Part shown: positions 21,007 to 30,447 of the stretch, piece by piece
How positions within the stretch are numbered: the first letter of the stretch is position 1
How the letters are laid out: each line of letters begins with the position of its first letter
From: Gp6-AA40 sp036802945
GTDB taxonomy: Bacteria; Acidobacteriota; Vicinamibacteria; Vicinamibacterales; UBA2999
Assembly: GCA_036802945.1 (NCBI GenBank)
Contig: DAIRVG010000001.1
Coordinates: 1-64,000, forward strand
Length of the DNA stretch: 64,000 nt
Direction: 5' to 3'
The notes under the pieces: generated by a model
What the model was told of the DNA's origin: nothing
What the model saw: only the letters and a program-made list of their open reading frames with translations
Databases searched by the model: none
Made by a program: the position numbers and the translations under genes

Positions 21007-21924
21007 TCATCTCCGACGATATTCGACGGTCTCGATCGTCAGCCGCCCATCTCGCGGCATCGGCACCACGATCGTTTCATCGTGTCGCTCGCCCATCCTC
21101 AGAACCACCTGCCCGCCCTCGATGGTGTACCGACCGGAATTGACCGGGTCGACCACTTCGGCTTCGTCGAAGTCGAAGCGACTGATATCACCGCCGGGGG
21201 CCTGCACACCGTCGTATGCCCGGTACACCCGGCCGTTCTCTGAGAACAGGTACATGTGCGGCGCGTTCACGAATCCACCCGATCCGGCCCCGAAACCAGG
21301 CCCAATGGCCGAGATGAATTTGGGCTTCATGCCCACGTACAGCCCCGCGAGAGCTCGGGATGCGGGCGTGGGGGCCGGCGCGCCGACGGCGGCGCCCGAC
21401 CCGGCGTCAACGTGCAGCGTTGCCAACAACGACTGAAACGACGGCAGCGCGGCGTTCCAGGCCTGGAGACTGATCGCTTGCGCGTCCACGATTGCGGCGG
21501 CACCGCCGGAGACGATCAGGATGCGCATTCGCGGCCGGGGCAAACCGCCGAACGGAAGCGCCTCCACGAACTGGGCGACCTGCGCAACGTCGGCGCCCGC
21601 GATCGTCAGCGCGCCAAACGACGGTGGTCCGGCGAGCTGCGCCTCCTGGTACTGCGGCGCGATCCATTCGCGAAGCAGTGTCTGCTGGAAGCGCGGCACG
21701 ACATCCCGGGCCGCCGGCCTGAAGCGGTAAATGTGAATGGATGCGTTGACTACGGTGGATTCGTAGACCTCGGGGGGCGTCAACGCGCTATGAAAAAGTT
21801 GCGCTGGCGCCTCGTACTTCAAGCGCGGAGTACCGCTCTGTGCTGCAACTAACCCCTGAAGTGCCACCGCTGCCGCGGCCGTAGCCGCCGCTTTCGAGGC
21901 GGACCGACGAGACGTCTTTCCCAT
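21007..21924 (-). CDS. Exported protein of unknown function
   Basis: 305 aa with GAGGGA about 9 nt before the ATG. The N-terminus has basic residues then an Ala-rich hydrophobic stretch ending VAAQ, a likely signal peptide. The middle contains a Gly/Pro/Ala-rich linker (about 180-200). The C-terminal 90 residues (KPKFISAIG...GRVYRAYDG...GRYTIEGGQVVLRMG) read like a beta-rich domain that recurs in acidobacterial and myxobacterial exported proteins (from memory). Monocistronic, convergent with the tRNA genes. Confidence 0.6.
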   Translation of the reverse strand: MGKTSRRSASKAAATAAAAVALQGLVAAQSGTPRLKYEAPAQLFHSALTPPEVYESTVVNASIHIYRFRPAARDVVPRFQQTLLREWIAPQYQEAQLAGPPSFGALTIAGADVAQVAQFVEALPFGGLPRPRMRILIVSGGAAAIVDAQAISLQAWNAALPSFQSLLATLHVDAGSGAAVGAPAPTPASRALAGLYVGMKPKFISAIGPGFGAGSGGFVNAPHMYLFSENGRVYRAYDGVQAPGGDISRFDFDEAEVVDPVNSGRYTIEGGQVVLRMGERHDETIVVPMPRDGRLTIETVEYRRR

Positions 21925-22158
21925 TGGGCGGTCCCTCTTTGAGTCGGATCATGTACTCAAACGCTTCGGCCGAGAGTCGACCCCGCATGGGGATCAACGT
22001 CGAAAGCCGTATGACTGAACACGCCCGTCCATCCATTCAAAAAACAGCCGTCAGGCCACCTGGTCTCCGGCCCAAGCTGAAGGCAAACGGCCTCAGGAAA
22101 AGCGCGACACGATTCAGTATCGCCGCGAGCCGTCGCGAGCATTGCGCCAACAGCCCGA

Positions 22159-23271
22159 TCAGTGTGGAGCCGAGCGAATGGTGACTTTGATCCCTAGCGA
22201 CAGGTCCGGGTCGGTGTTCCAGCGGACGCGAAATGGGAGGTTCATGTTTTCGCGCAGGTAGGCTTGGGCAATGACCTGGCGCTGCCGGGTCCTGAAGCGG
22301 TGGCTCAGGCCAAAAGTAATGTCGCCGTACCCCCTGTCGAAGGCGGTGGCGCCTGTCGGCAGGTAAGGAGTGGTACTTCCGCCAATTTGAGCGCTCGCGG
22401 AGCTGTTTACCCCGAGGCGCAACTCCGGCCCCGCTGAGAACCCAAGCGACACATGCTTGAGTGGCAGATTCCACTGGTTCACACGGTCCAGAAAGAAACT
22501 GGCTCGCACGTCGCCGTGAAAGGCAGCCCATTTCAAGACCTTCTTGTCCAGGCTCACGCCGATGCCGGCGAAATTTCCTCTGGTGAATTCTGACTTCCCG
22601 GACATGTTGATTGCGACGCGCGCGGCCAGACGCGTGCGGCTCGACGAAGGAGCGCCGTCGCGAAGAAGGGCTTTCGCGACGATCGAGAAGTCCCCGAAAC
22701 CCGAGCCATCGCCCGCTGCTCGATAGACCGGACGCCCGCCTTTCGTGATGAATGTGCCGAGCGGAGGCAGAGTTCCTTCGCTGCCTCGCAACTGGTTCCT
22801 GGCGGACTCTACGCCGGTCATCCGAACCAGGAAATTCTCGACACCCAGGATGAATCCGTTCATGAAGCCACTGCCGCCCTGGGTCAGCTGGACCTGCCCG
22901 CCAAGCTCGAAGCGGGGAAAGATCCCGAGTCTGAAGCCGTGACGGTAACCAAGAGCCATCGTGTGCGTCTCGTATCGCTGACTGATCGAGAAGTTCTCGT
23001 TCTGCTCACGATAAAAGTTGTTCGCGGCAACCGCGTGAATTGAGACCTGACTGGCGCCGGGTTCGGCGACCTCGGTGCTCTCGCCAGCCAGCACGTAACC
23101 GCGGAGTCCGGCACCGGCCTGATCGACCGGAATCTGACCCAAAGGCGCCCATTGACCGAGGCCGTCGGTGTCTGTGTCAGCGACGCTCGTCGGCGGTCTG
23201 TCCTGGGCGAGAACCGGCCGGGCAAGCAGCGCTAGAAAGACGAGCGCGGTCGTTCTGATTGATAGCGGCAA
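22159..23271 (-). CDS. Outer-membrane beta-barrel protein, DUF3187-like
   Basis: 370 aa if started at TTG 23271, which places the signal peptide (SIRTTALVFLALLARPVLAQ) at the N-terminus; a longer frame opens at TTG 23370. The mature protein alternates amphipathic strands and Gly-rich turns (for example YRHGFRLGIFPRFELGGQ and GYGDITFGLSHRF) and ends with a beta strand, as expected of a porin-like barrel. The layout recalls DUF3187 proteins; this is inference. It stands divergently beside a PagL-like gene 365 bp away, so both could belong to an envelope-remodelling set. Confidence 0.6.
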   Translation of the reverse strand: MPLSIRTTALVFLALLARPVLAQDRPPTSVADTDTDGLGQWAPLGQIPVDQAGAGLRGYVLAGESTEVAEPGASQVSIHAVAANNFYREQNENFSISQRYETHTMALGYRHGFRLGIFPRFELGGQVQLTQGGSGFMNGFILGVENFLVRMTGVESARNQLRGSEGTLPPLGTFITKGGRPVYRAAGDGSGFGDFSIVAKALLRDGAPSSSRTRLAARVAINMSGKSEFTRGNFAGIGVSLDKKVLKWAAFHGDVRASFFLDRVNQWNLPLKHVSLGFSAGPELRLGVNSSASAQIGGSTTPYLPTGATAFDRGYGDITFGLSHRFRTRQRQVIAQAYLRENMNLPFRVRWNTDPDLSLGIKVTIRSAPH

Positions 23272-23636
23272 GACCGGACCCCAGGTGGCTAAGGATGCGT
23301 GAGGAACGCAGGTGCTTCGGTGCGTACGAAAGAGCGCCGAATCATAACAGTGAGAACGAGAGTCTGACAATCCAGCATCCGGCGTCTCTCAATATTTGGT
23401 GAGCACCGGATCTTAAGACTGCCTTCCAACCTCCCTCCGCACGCCTTTTACTAGCAGATCTCGTTGGCCGCCTTGCGGCAACCGCATTGCACTGTGCATG
23501 CGGTCGAGATCGTTGCGGTGCGCTGCCCACTTGTCACGCGTCGAAGAGGTCAATCACTGCGGCCTCCACGACAACAACCCCACGACTACCTGTGCATCTT
23601 GACGCGGGCGTCCGCTTCCCGAACTACGGGACCGTC
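23272..23636. other. Divergent intergenic region
   Basis: 365 bp between two divergent outer-membrane protein genes. Both frames extend into it without starts that I can support. No clear promoter hexamers, repeats or RNA genes were seen. Confidence 0.4.
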
Positions 23637-24830
23637 ATGACCGAGACCGGCCCCGATGTGTTCGCAACCGCCGCGTCACGCTTCGGTGGACGGAAAACGC
23701 TCCTGGTATTCCTCCTTTGGTGGCCTGGAACGGCCTATGGGCAAGGCTTCGAGACGAACTTGTGGTTTGTCCGCGGCGGCGCTACGCCCGCGTACATTCT
23801 TCCCACGAACCCGTTCGAGACGAGTGCAGGCGGTGCAAGCGATCCGATCCATTGGGCTCCAAATCTGACCGTTGAGATCGGCCGGCGGACCGACGGAACC
23901 AGCAAGTGGCACAAACTGTACGGCACGCCGTCCTATGGCTTCGGCTTTTCGTTCGTGCCCCTTCCGAAAAGCATCGAGAACGGCCGGCCGCTGGAAGCCT
24001 ACACGTTCTTCTCATGGCCCTTTGCGCGCCTCAGCGATCAGCTGCAAGTGACGACCGATTTCGGCATGGGGCTCTCGTGGCGTTGGAAGCACATGAACGA
24101 AGAAAAGGAAGTCTACGAAAACGTGCTGGGGTCAGACCTTAATGCCCGCATCAATTGGGGCTTTTACCTGCGTTACCTGTCGACGCCCAGGATCGCGATC
24201 TATACCGGGGTCGATTTCACTCACCGATCGAACGCCGGCATGGTCCAGCCGGACTTGGGGATCAACGTGATCGGCCCGAAGGTGGGCCTTCAATACAACC
24301 TTGCCTCTGAAGCTCCCACACGCCGCGACATCGATCCGCCGACGTTTCAACCTTTATGGGAGTTCGTCGTCGGGGGAGCGGGAGGGGTGAAGAACGTAAT
24401 CGCGAAAAGAAGTCCGATCGTTCGAGCGAACTTCGGAACGGTTGGCGCAACAGCTGCGGTGCAGCGGCACTTCTATCAATTCGGCAAGATCGCGGGCGGG
24501 ACCGATGTGACGTACGACGGCTCGGCGGGTGCAAGCATGGACGGAGCCGGCAGAGAGTGGCGCGCCGGAGCCAGCCGACGTTGGGCCGTCGGAGTCTATG
24601 GGGGGTACGAACACGTCATCGGTCGATTCAGTGCCCTCACGCAGGTTGGAGACACCGTCGCACGTGGGTTCGCGAAGCCCAACTCATCGCGCCTCTACAC
24701 GAGATACGGTTGGCGCTATCAGATCAACGACCGCGTGTGGAGCACTTTGGCGATCCGCGCGCACGGGTTTCGCAAAGCCAACGTTCTCGAATTCGGCGCA
24801 GGCTATCGTATCCGTCGGGTCAGCAGGTAA
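23637..24830 (+). CDS. PagL-like lipid A 3-O-deacylase / acyloxyacyl hydrolase family protein
   Basis: 397 aa from ATG 23637, chosen because the signal peptide (LLVFLLWWPGTAYGQ) then lies near the N-terminus. Residues 188-214 carry the PagL-type signature: TGVDFTHRSNAG with the His-x-Ser pair (His196, Ser198), then PDLGINVIGP. Family members are outer-membrane barrels that remove acyl chains from lipid A. The protein is more than twice the length of PagL of Pseudomonas, with an additional C-terminal region (220-397) of beta strands. The acid residue of the triad was not assigned. Confidence 0.75.
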   Translation: MTETGPDVFATAASRFGGRKTLLVFLLWWPGTAYGQGFETNLWFVRGGATPAYILPTNPFETSAGGASDPIHWAPNLTVEIGRRTDGTSKWHKLYGTPSYGFGFSFVPLPKSIENGRPLEAYTFFSWPFARLSDQLQVTTDFGMGLSWRWKHMNEEKEVYENVLGSDLNARINWGFYLRYLSTPRIAIYTGVDFTHRSNAGMVQPDLGINVIGPKVGLQYNLASEAPTRRDIDPPTFQPLWEFVVGGAGGVKNVIAKRSPIVRANFGTVGATAAVQRHFYQFGKIAGGTDVTYDGSAGASMDGAGREWRAGASRRWAVGVYGGYEHVIGRFSALTQVGDTVARGFAKPNSSRLYTRYGWRYQINDRVWSTLAIRAHGFRKANVLEFGAGYRIRRVSR

Positions 24831-24951
24831 GCCTTCAACCCCTCCGACGCTCTACGCCAGAACCGGCGATCTCTTCGCGTGGCTATGCGTTGCAGGCCTG
24901 GTCGTTGCTCTCTGGGTTGCTGCGGTCAGCCCGGGAGGTCCTGACCCACAC

Positions 24952-25788
24952 TCAATGGGTCATGCCGTATAGCGCGATATCGATCCCGACCGAGTAGGCG
25001 TCGGGCGAGAACTTGAGGAAATACTCGCGGTCCTCTCCTTCGCGTTCCCAGCCGTCGGGGACATCCGTGTTGTGAAGCATCACAACCATCAGGCGACCGT
25101 GGTCGTCGGCAATCCCACGAGCGTCCTGTGTGCCGCTACCGACGCCGCGTTCAAATGTCCCGCCGCTGCGCCGCCAGGATTGGATCGAGGGCATCTGCGG
25201 AACGCGCGTGACCTCGAATTGTGTGTGCCAGATCGGATGGCCCATTGGAATGGTGACGATCGGATACTGCGACCGCGGCAGTGCGCGACCGATCTCGCCG
25301 TCAAATTGCTCTTTCGCGAGAGGGCCCCAGTAGTCAGAGACGAACAGGAAACCGCCTTTGAGCAAGTACTCTCGCAGTCTCACAACCTCCTGTTCGTTGA
25401 AGATTGCAGTACCTGCGTCCTCCATGAGCAGGAACGGGCACTTGAACAACGCGTTGTCCGTCAATCGGACGACGACGTGGTCTGGGTCGCCTCCCTCGGA
25501 TTCCTTACTTACGCGAGTCTTGGTCAGCTCCGAGAGCCGGATGCTGAAATTGATGTCGGCCCCGGGGTAATCCGTGTCCCAACCGCGTTTCTCACGCCGA
25601 TTGCTGGTAAACATGGCGCGGCAGAAGTTGAACGCGCCCTTGAAGGTCGTCGCCGTCGCGAATTTGGGGGGAGTGGAGCCGTAGTAGCCGCTGAAGATTT
25701 GCTGGGCGTGACCTATACCTACACCGATGGCGAGAAGGCCAATGAAGGCCATTATCGCCCACGACCGACGCCTGACGGCCGATTTCAC
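24952..25788 (-). CDS. DUF4159-domain exported protein
   Basis: 278 aa from a GTG preceded by GGAGGAG (25794-25800). Signal peptide or anchor about 9-29. The body matches the DUF4159 layout: FNFCRAMF, WDTDYPGADINFSIRLSELT, LREYLLKGGFLFVSDYWG and a C-terminal Asp/Gly-rich end. These proteins have a glutamine-amidotransferase-like fold seen next to MoxR/BatA-type genes in other genomes; here it is alone. Function unknown. Confidence 0.8.
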   Translation of the reverse strand: MKSAVRRRSWAIMAFIGLLAIGVGIGHAQQIFSGYYGSTPPKFATATTFKGAFNFCRAMFTSNRREKRGWDTDYPGADINFSIRLSELTKTRVSKESEGGDPDHVVVRLTDNALFKCPFLLMEDAGTAIFNEQEVVRLREYLLKGGFLFVSDYWGPLAKEQFDGEIGRALPRSQYPIVTIPMGHPIWHTQFEVTRVPQMPSIQSWRRSGGTFERGVGSGTQDARGIADDHGRLMVVMLHNTDVPDGWEREGEDREYFLKFSPDAYSVGIDIALYGMTH

Positions 25789-26036
25789 GGGGTCTCCTCC
25801 ATCGATCTGACCTCGCTGGCCGCGCGTTCATCACGTCCAGTCACACGACGAGCTTTTACGCTCGAACCAGTATGGTAGCCCGTGTCCGGCCCGTTGTCCG
25901 GTCCAATCGCTCGAGCTTGCCAACCTGGGAGTTAACGACCATCCGCCGCTCGTGAGTCTCATGGGCCGCCAATCACGTGACACGAAGATCAGGCCGGGCC
26001 CTTCCTTCCAAGGCTTCTTTCCGCAGGTGAGTTCTT

Positions 26037-26885
26037 TCAACGCGCCCGGTGATGGCCGAGACGCTCAGCCGTGTCGGCAAGAGCCTCGCGAGGAAGTAGC
26101 CGCGCATCCGCACTTGGGCCCCTCTTCTTCGCCACCAGAATCATCCGAGGCGAGTCCAGGCAATCGTAGGGACTCAGGCGGTAGTCGCCGTGGACCGCCT
26201 CGATGCTCAAGTCGTGGGGCACGAACATCCGCTCGAAGTCCCGCAGCGAAAACTTGGCAACGCGCTCGACGTACTCGAGCGGCTCGCCGTCACGTCCCTC
26301 GACCGCGATGCGCTTGAAGAAATGGCGGGCGTCCATCCAGCGCGTCAGCCGATATATGACACCGTCGATTTCCTTGATCTCGTCGGACGTGAGCCGTGCT
26401 TCGGCGTGACGGACGTTCAGGTAGTCGAGCACGAGCACGCCGCCGTGCCGTAGCGAGGTCGCCATGTTTCGAACGACGACCATGTGCTCGCCCGACTGTT
26501 CGAAGTAACCAAAGCTGGTGAAGAAGTTGAAAACATAGTCGAAGGAATTACGGCCGAATGGCACTCGCATGTCGTGCTGGAGGAAGCGGAGCCGCGGCTG
26601 CTCGCTCTTCTTCGCTTCCCTGATGCTGCCGGCGGCCAGGTCCATGCCGGTGACCCGGAGACCCTTCGACGCGAGGTACTTGGAATGGCGGCCGGCGCCG
26701 CATCCGAGGTCTAACACCCGCGCGCCCTGGCGGGGCCTGAGTCGTGGGATTAGCTCGTCGATGAAACCCGCCGCTTCCGCGTCATCTCGCTGCGCGTACA
26801 GCTTGTGATAGTGGAAGGAGTCAAACCAGGACGCAAACCATTCCGATCGCTGGGTGTCGGGCTGAACCGTCGTCGTCAACATCAT
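26037..26885 (-). CDS. SAM-dependent class I methyltransferase
   Basis: 282 aa from the first of two adjacent ATGs (26885). Motif I is VLDLGCGAGRHSKYLA, then TGMDLAAGSI, QHDMRVPF and LRHGGVLVLDYLNV, all in the usual order, so it is a soluble Rossmann methyltransferase. The N-terminal EWFASWFDSFHYHKLYAQRDD is typical of a group of small-molecule methyltransferases; the substrate is unknown. The upstream region is lost in an assembly gap 38 nt away. Confidence 0.85.
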   Translation of the reverse strand: MMLTTTVQPDTQRSEWFASWFDSFHYHKLYAQRDDAEAAGFIDELIPRLRPRQGARVLDLGCGAGRHSKYLASKGLRVTGMDLAAGSIREAKKSEQPRLRFLQHDMRVPFGRNSFDYVFNFFTSFGYFEQSGEHMVVVRNMATSLRHGGVLVLDYLNVRHAEARLTSDEIKEIDGVIYRLTRWMDARHFFKRIAVEGRDGEPLEYVERVAKFSLRDFERMFVPHDLSIEAVHGDYRLSPYDCLDSPRMILVAKKRGPSADARLLPREALADTAERLGHHRAR

Positions 26886-26923
26886 GTGCCACCTGTCGGT
26901 TAGAACGTATTGGTGACACGACA

Positions 26924-27023
26924 NNNNNNNNNNNNNNNNNNNNNNNNNNNNNNNNNNNNNNNNNNNNNNNNNNNNNNNNNNNNNNNNNNNNNNNNNNNNN
27001 NNNNNNNNNNNNNNNNNNNNNNN
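26924..27023. other. Assembly gap (100 N)
   Basis: Placeholder gap between two divergent methyltransferase genes. Promoters and possibly small genes may be missing. Confidence 0.95.
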
Positions 27024-27034
27024 GGTTCGCATAA

Positions 27035-27682
27035 ATGACACGCGCAGCCGCCTCCCTTGGCCTGGCAATTCTGTTCCTCTCGCCCGTCGCCGCGCAGCAG
27101 ACCGCACTCACTGAGGCGCAACTCAAGTCAGCCGACGCTGAAGTTCCGCGACTGATGGAGTTGTTGCAGCTGACGCCCGGAATGACTGTCGCCGATGTGG
27201 GTGCCGGGTTTGGCGCATGGACCATGAAGTTTTCGAAGTCGCTCGGTCCGACCGGTCGCGTGTACGCCAACGAGATTGGAGGACCCCAGCTTGCCGCGCT
27301 GCGCGACGCGGTGACACGCGAGAAGCTGACGAATGTGACCGTGGTCACAGACGCGCCCGCCTCGACGAATCTTCCAGCGGGCTGCTGTGACGCGATCCTG
27401 ATCCGCGACGCCTACCACCATCTCACCGATTCGGCGCCGCTCATCCGCAGCTTTGCCGCCTCGCTGAAGCCGGGCGGGCGGTTAGCGGTGATCGATTTCC
27501 CGCCGCGACCCAACACAGAGGTGCCCGCAGGCGTGCCCGCGAACCGCCTTGGCCACGGCGTTCCGCCGGACGTCGTGGTCAGCGAAGTCAGCGCGGCATT
27601 GACGCATGTCAGGACTATCCCGGCGTGGGCGCCTGACAGCGAGCCCACGATGCTGTTCCTGGTGCTCTTCAGCAAGCCGTAA
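27035..27682 (+). CDS. Exported class I SAM methyltransferase-like protein
   Basis: 215 aa. The N-terminus is a signal peptide (LGLAILFLSPVAAQQ). The rest is a UbiE/PCMT-like Rossmann methyltransferase: MTVADVGAGFGAWT (motif I), VYANEIG, LIRDAYHHLTD, LKPGGRLAVIDFPP. Such exported forms are known from acidobacterial and related genomes, but SAM is not thought to be present in the periplasm, so the real function is puzzling. The ATG is 11 nt after an assembly gap, so a longer start is possible. Confidence 0.8.
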   Translation: MTRAAASLGLAILFLSPVAAQQTALTEAQLKSADAEVPRLMELLQLTPGMTVADVGAGFGAWTMKFSKSLGPTGRVYANEIGGPQLAALRDAVTREKLTNVTVVTDAPASTNLPAGCCDAILIRDAYHHLTDSAPLIRSFAASLKPGGRLAVIDFPPRPNTEVPAGVPANRLGHGVPPDVVVSEVSAALTHVRTIPAWAPDSEPTMLFLVLFSKP

Positions 27683-27704
27683 CTCAAAACGGGGACTCTG
27701 GGAG

Positions 27705-28031
27705 TTACAGAATGGGTGAGCCGAGGTGGGGCAGGGCAGTGTCGGGCGCGTGACCCTCGTATAACTCGCCATACCGATCGATACGGTAGTCGCCTACCGC
27801 ATCATCTACCTCGTTGCCGTTGAGGTCGACATGCGGCTCAGCCCAATCGTCGTCCCGCGGCCTTTCCAACTCCGCCGCACCATTTACCACTTCGTCGAGA
27901 ACAGATGGGCTGTCGACCCGCGGATGCGCGCCGGTGATCGGCTCCCCCGTGGTGTGTATCGTCCACACGTAGGATCCCGCCGATAGAATCGCGAACCACA
28001 AAAAGACGACGAGTACGCGCAGCGGCGTCAT
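27705..28031 (-). CDS. Small membrane-anchored protein with Asp-rich loop
   Basis: 108 aa. An N-terminal hydrophobic segment (about 5-24) acts as signal or anchor. The C-terminal half has an EF-hand- or dockerin-like acidic loop (DLNGNEVDDAVGDY) followed by RIDRYGELYE. It may bind calcium outside the cytoplasm, but no family is recognised. It is convergent with the exported methyltransferase and divergent from the PBP1A gene. Confidence 0.55.
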   Translation of the reverse strand: MTPLRVLVVFLWFAILSAGSYVWTIHTTGEPITGAHPRVDSPSVLDEVVNGAAELERPRDDDWAEPHVDLNGNEVDDAVGDYRIDRYGELYEGHAPDTALPHLGSPIL

Positions 28032-28110
28032 GGTTGGTGTCCCCTACGTCGGGGAGCAATCAGGGTGCCACCAGTGGCACACGCGTTGCGGTGATCGGTG
28101 GTGGTCGTAG

Positions 28111-30438
28111 ATGTACAAGGTCACCCCGCGCATGGCAAACCTCCGTCGGCGCATAGAAGTCACCATCCGAGCTCATCACGATCTCTTCGTCGCGGCCGTC
28201 GTCACCGCTGCGGTCGCGGTTGTCGCCGGGATCTCAGGATCCGTCTGGCTCGTGCACGGCATCATGACCGGCCTCCCAACTGCGTCGGAGCTGCGCGGGG
28301 TTGGTTCGATGGCGCAGGCAACGACGCTGTACGACGCCAAGAGCCGTCCGGCGTTCACGATCTTCCAGGAACAGCGGATCGACGCGCCGCTGTCAGCGAT
28401 TTCTCCGCACCTGGTGCACGCGATCGTGGCGATCGAGGACCAGCGCTTCTACGATCATGGCGGCGTCGACGTCGTCCGCATCGTTGCGGCGGCGCTGAAT
28501 AACGTCCGCGCTCGCCGGGCCGAGCAGGGCGGCAGCACGCTGACGCAGCAACTTGCGCGTCAAAGCTTCCTTACCACCGACAAAACATTCAGACGAAAGC
28601 TGAAGGAGGCGGTGCTTGCGTGGCGCCTCGAACGGCAGTTTACGAAGGACCAGATCCTCGAGATGTACCTGAACAAGGTGTATTTCGGGGACGGCCTGTA
28701 TGGCGTGGAAGCGGCGTCGCTCGGTTTCTTCGGCAAGCACGCGCGGGATCTCGACGTGCCTGAGTCGGCGCTGCTCGCCGGTCTGGTGAAATCTCCATCG
28801 ACGTACGCGCCTACCGTGAGCCTCGAACGCGCGATCGCGCGCCGGAGAGTGGTCCTGCTGGCGATGCGTGAGAGCGGGGCGATCGATCGAGCGACGTACG
28901 ACAGCGCGCTGCGAAGCCGGCCTCGGCTTGCGGATGCGCTCCGACCGGAAGAAGGCTACGGGCAGTACTTCAAGGAAGAGGTGCGGAAGCAGCTCGTCCA
29001 GCGTTTCGGCTGGGAGCGCGTGTACCAGGGTGGGCTCAAGGTGTACACCACGCTCGATCTCGAGATGCAGAAGGCGGCGGAGCGCGAGGTCGAGCGCGCG
29101 CTGGCGGATATCGAGCAGCGGCAAGCGAAACGCCGCGGCAATCGGCCGGCAGTGACCTCCGATCCGTTGCAAGGCGCGCTGATCGCCATGGATCCACTGG
29201 ACGGCGAGGTCCGCGCCATGGTCGGTGGGCGCGATTTCGATCGCAGCCGATTCAATCGCGCGACGCAGGCAAAGCGGCAGGCGGGGTCCGCGTTCAAGCC
29301 GTTTGTGTACGCGACCGCTCTCGAGCAGGGCTTCACGCCCGCCACACTGATCTCCGGCCTCAGCACTCCGATCGCGACTTTGCAAGGCCAATGGGTTCCG
29401 GCGGACGAGCATGTAGCGAGTGATGCGATTACGATGCGCGCAGCGCTTCGCACGTCGAGCAATCGCGCCGCCGTGCAAATGCTGCAGCAGGTGGGCATTC
29501 CGACCGCCGTGCGGTACGCACAGCGTCTCGGGATCGGCGATCTCCCCGCGGTCCCGTCGCTGGCGCTCGGTTCCGGCGAGGTAACGCTACTCTCGATGAC
29601 GTCTGCCTTTTCCGTGTTCGCCAATCAAGGGATGGTGGCGCCGCCGTCGCTTATCCGTCGTGTCGAGGATGCGTCGTCCGGCGAGGTGTTGTACACCGCG
29701 AGCACGCACAAGGAACGCGCGATTAGCGAGGCGACGGCATTCATCATGACGTCGATGATGTCGGACGTGATCAATGCTGGTACCGGGTGGCAGGCGCGGC
29801 AAGTTGGCTTCACGCTGCCCGCGGCCGGCAAGACTGGCACGACCAACGATTATCACGACGTCTGGTTCGTAGGGTTCACGCCACACCTCGTGGCGGGTGT
29901 GTGGATCGGGTACGACCAGCCAAGAACGATCATCGGCAACGGCTATGCGGGCGACCTTGCGGCGCCGCTGTGGGGACGCTTCATGGCGATGGCGACGCGT
30001 AACGATGCGCCAGATCGGTTCCGGATGCCGTCGACGGTTGTGCCCGTCACCATCTGCCGCCTGAGCGGACAATTACCGAACGATTCGTGTCGAGGCGCGG
30101 TCGTGCTCAACGGCGATGGCGAGCCGACGAATCAATCGATGGTCTACACGGAGTACTTCGCGCGCGGGACCGAGCCGAATGCGTTCTGCCCGCTGCACNN
30201 NNNNNNNNNNNNNNNNNNNNNNNNNNNNNNNNNNNNNNNNNNNNNNNNNNNNNNNNNNNNNNNNNNNNNNNNNNNNNNNNNNNNNNNNNNNNNNNNNNCG
30301 GCGGACGCGACGCCACTCCCCGTCGATCGGCAGCGCAACACGGTGACCTCGACCGCGGACTCACCACCGCTGCCGCCCTTGCCTGAATCGGCCGCCGAGA
30401 AGAAGCGCGGGTTCTGGGGACGAATCTTTAGACGGTAA
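28111..30438 (+). CDS. mrcA: Penicillin-binding protein 1A (class A), bifunctional peptidoglycan synthase
   Basis: About 775 codons including a 100-N gap. One transmembrane helix (about 27-50) precedes the GT51 glycosyltransferase domain (EDQRFYDHGGVD, QGGSTLTQQLARQ, LEMYLNKVYFGDGLYG) and the transpeptidase domain with SxxK (GSAFKPFVYA), SSN (RTSSNRAAV) and KTGTTNDYHD. It polymerises and cross-links peptidoglycan in the periplasm. The gap falls in the C-terminal tail after NAFCPLH; the frame resumes in a Pro-rich end (PPLPPLPE...RIFRR). An alternative ATG lies 7 codons downstream. Confidence 0.93.
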   Translation: MYKVTPRMANLRRRIEVTIRAHHDLFVAAVVTAAVAVVAGISGSVWLVHGIMTGLPTASELRGVGSMAQATTLYDAKSRPAFTIFQEQRIDAPLSAISPHLVHAIVAIEDQRFYDHGGVDVVRIVAAALNNVRARRAEQGGSTLTQQLARQSFLTTDKTFRRKLKEAVLAWRLERQFTKDQILEMYLNKVYFGDGLYGVEAASLGFFGKHARDLDVPESALLAGLVKSPSTYAPTVSLERAIARRRVVLLAMRESGAIDRATYDSALRSRPRLADALRPEEGYGQYFKEEVRKQLVQRFGWERVYQGGLKVYTTLDLEMQKAAEREVERALADIEQRQAKRRGNRPAVTSDPLQGALIAMDPLDGEVRAMVGGRDFDRSRFNRATQAKRQAGSAFKPFVYATALEQGFTPATLISGLSTPIATLQGQWVPADEHVASDAITMRAALRTSSNRAAVQMLQQVGIPTAVRYAQRLGIGDLPAVPSLALGSGEVTLLSMTSAFSVFANQGMVAPPSLIRRVEDASSGEVLYTASTHKERAISEATAFIMTSMMSDVINAGTGWQARQVGFTLPAAGKTGTTNDYHDVWFVGFTPHLVAGVWIGYDQPRTIIGNGYAGDLAAPLWGRFMAMATRNDAPDRFRMPSTVVPVTICRLSGQLPNDSCRGAVVLNGDGEPTNQSMVYTEYFARGTEPNAFCPLHXXXXXXXXXXXXXXXXXXXXXXXXXXXXXXXXXXADATPLPVDRQRNTVTSTADSPPLPPLPESAAEKKRGFWGRIFRR
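30199..30298. other. Assembly gap (100 N) in the PBP1A tail
   Basis: Placeholder gap within a Pro/Thr-rich C-terminal region; the true length is unknown. Confidence 0.95.
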
Positions 30439-30447
30439 CTCGGTAGT

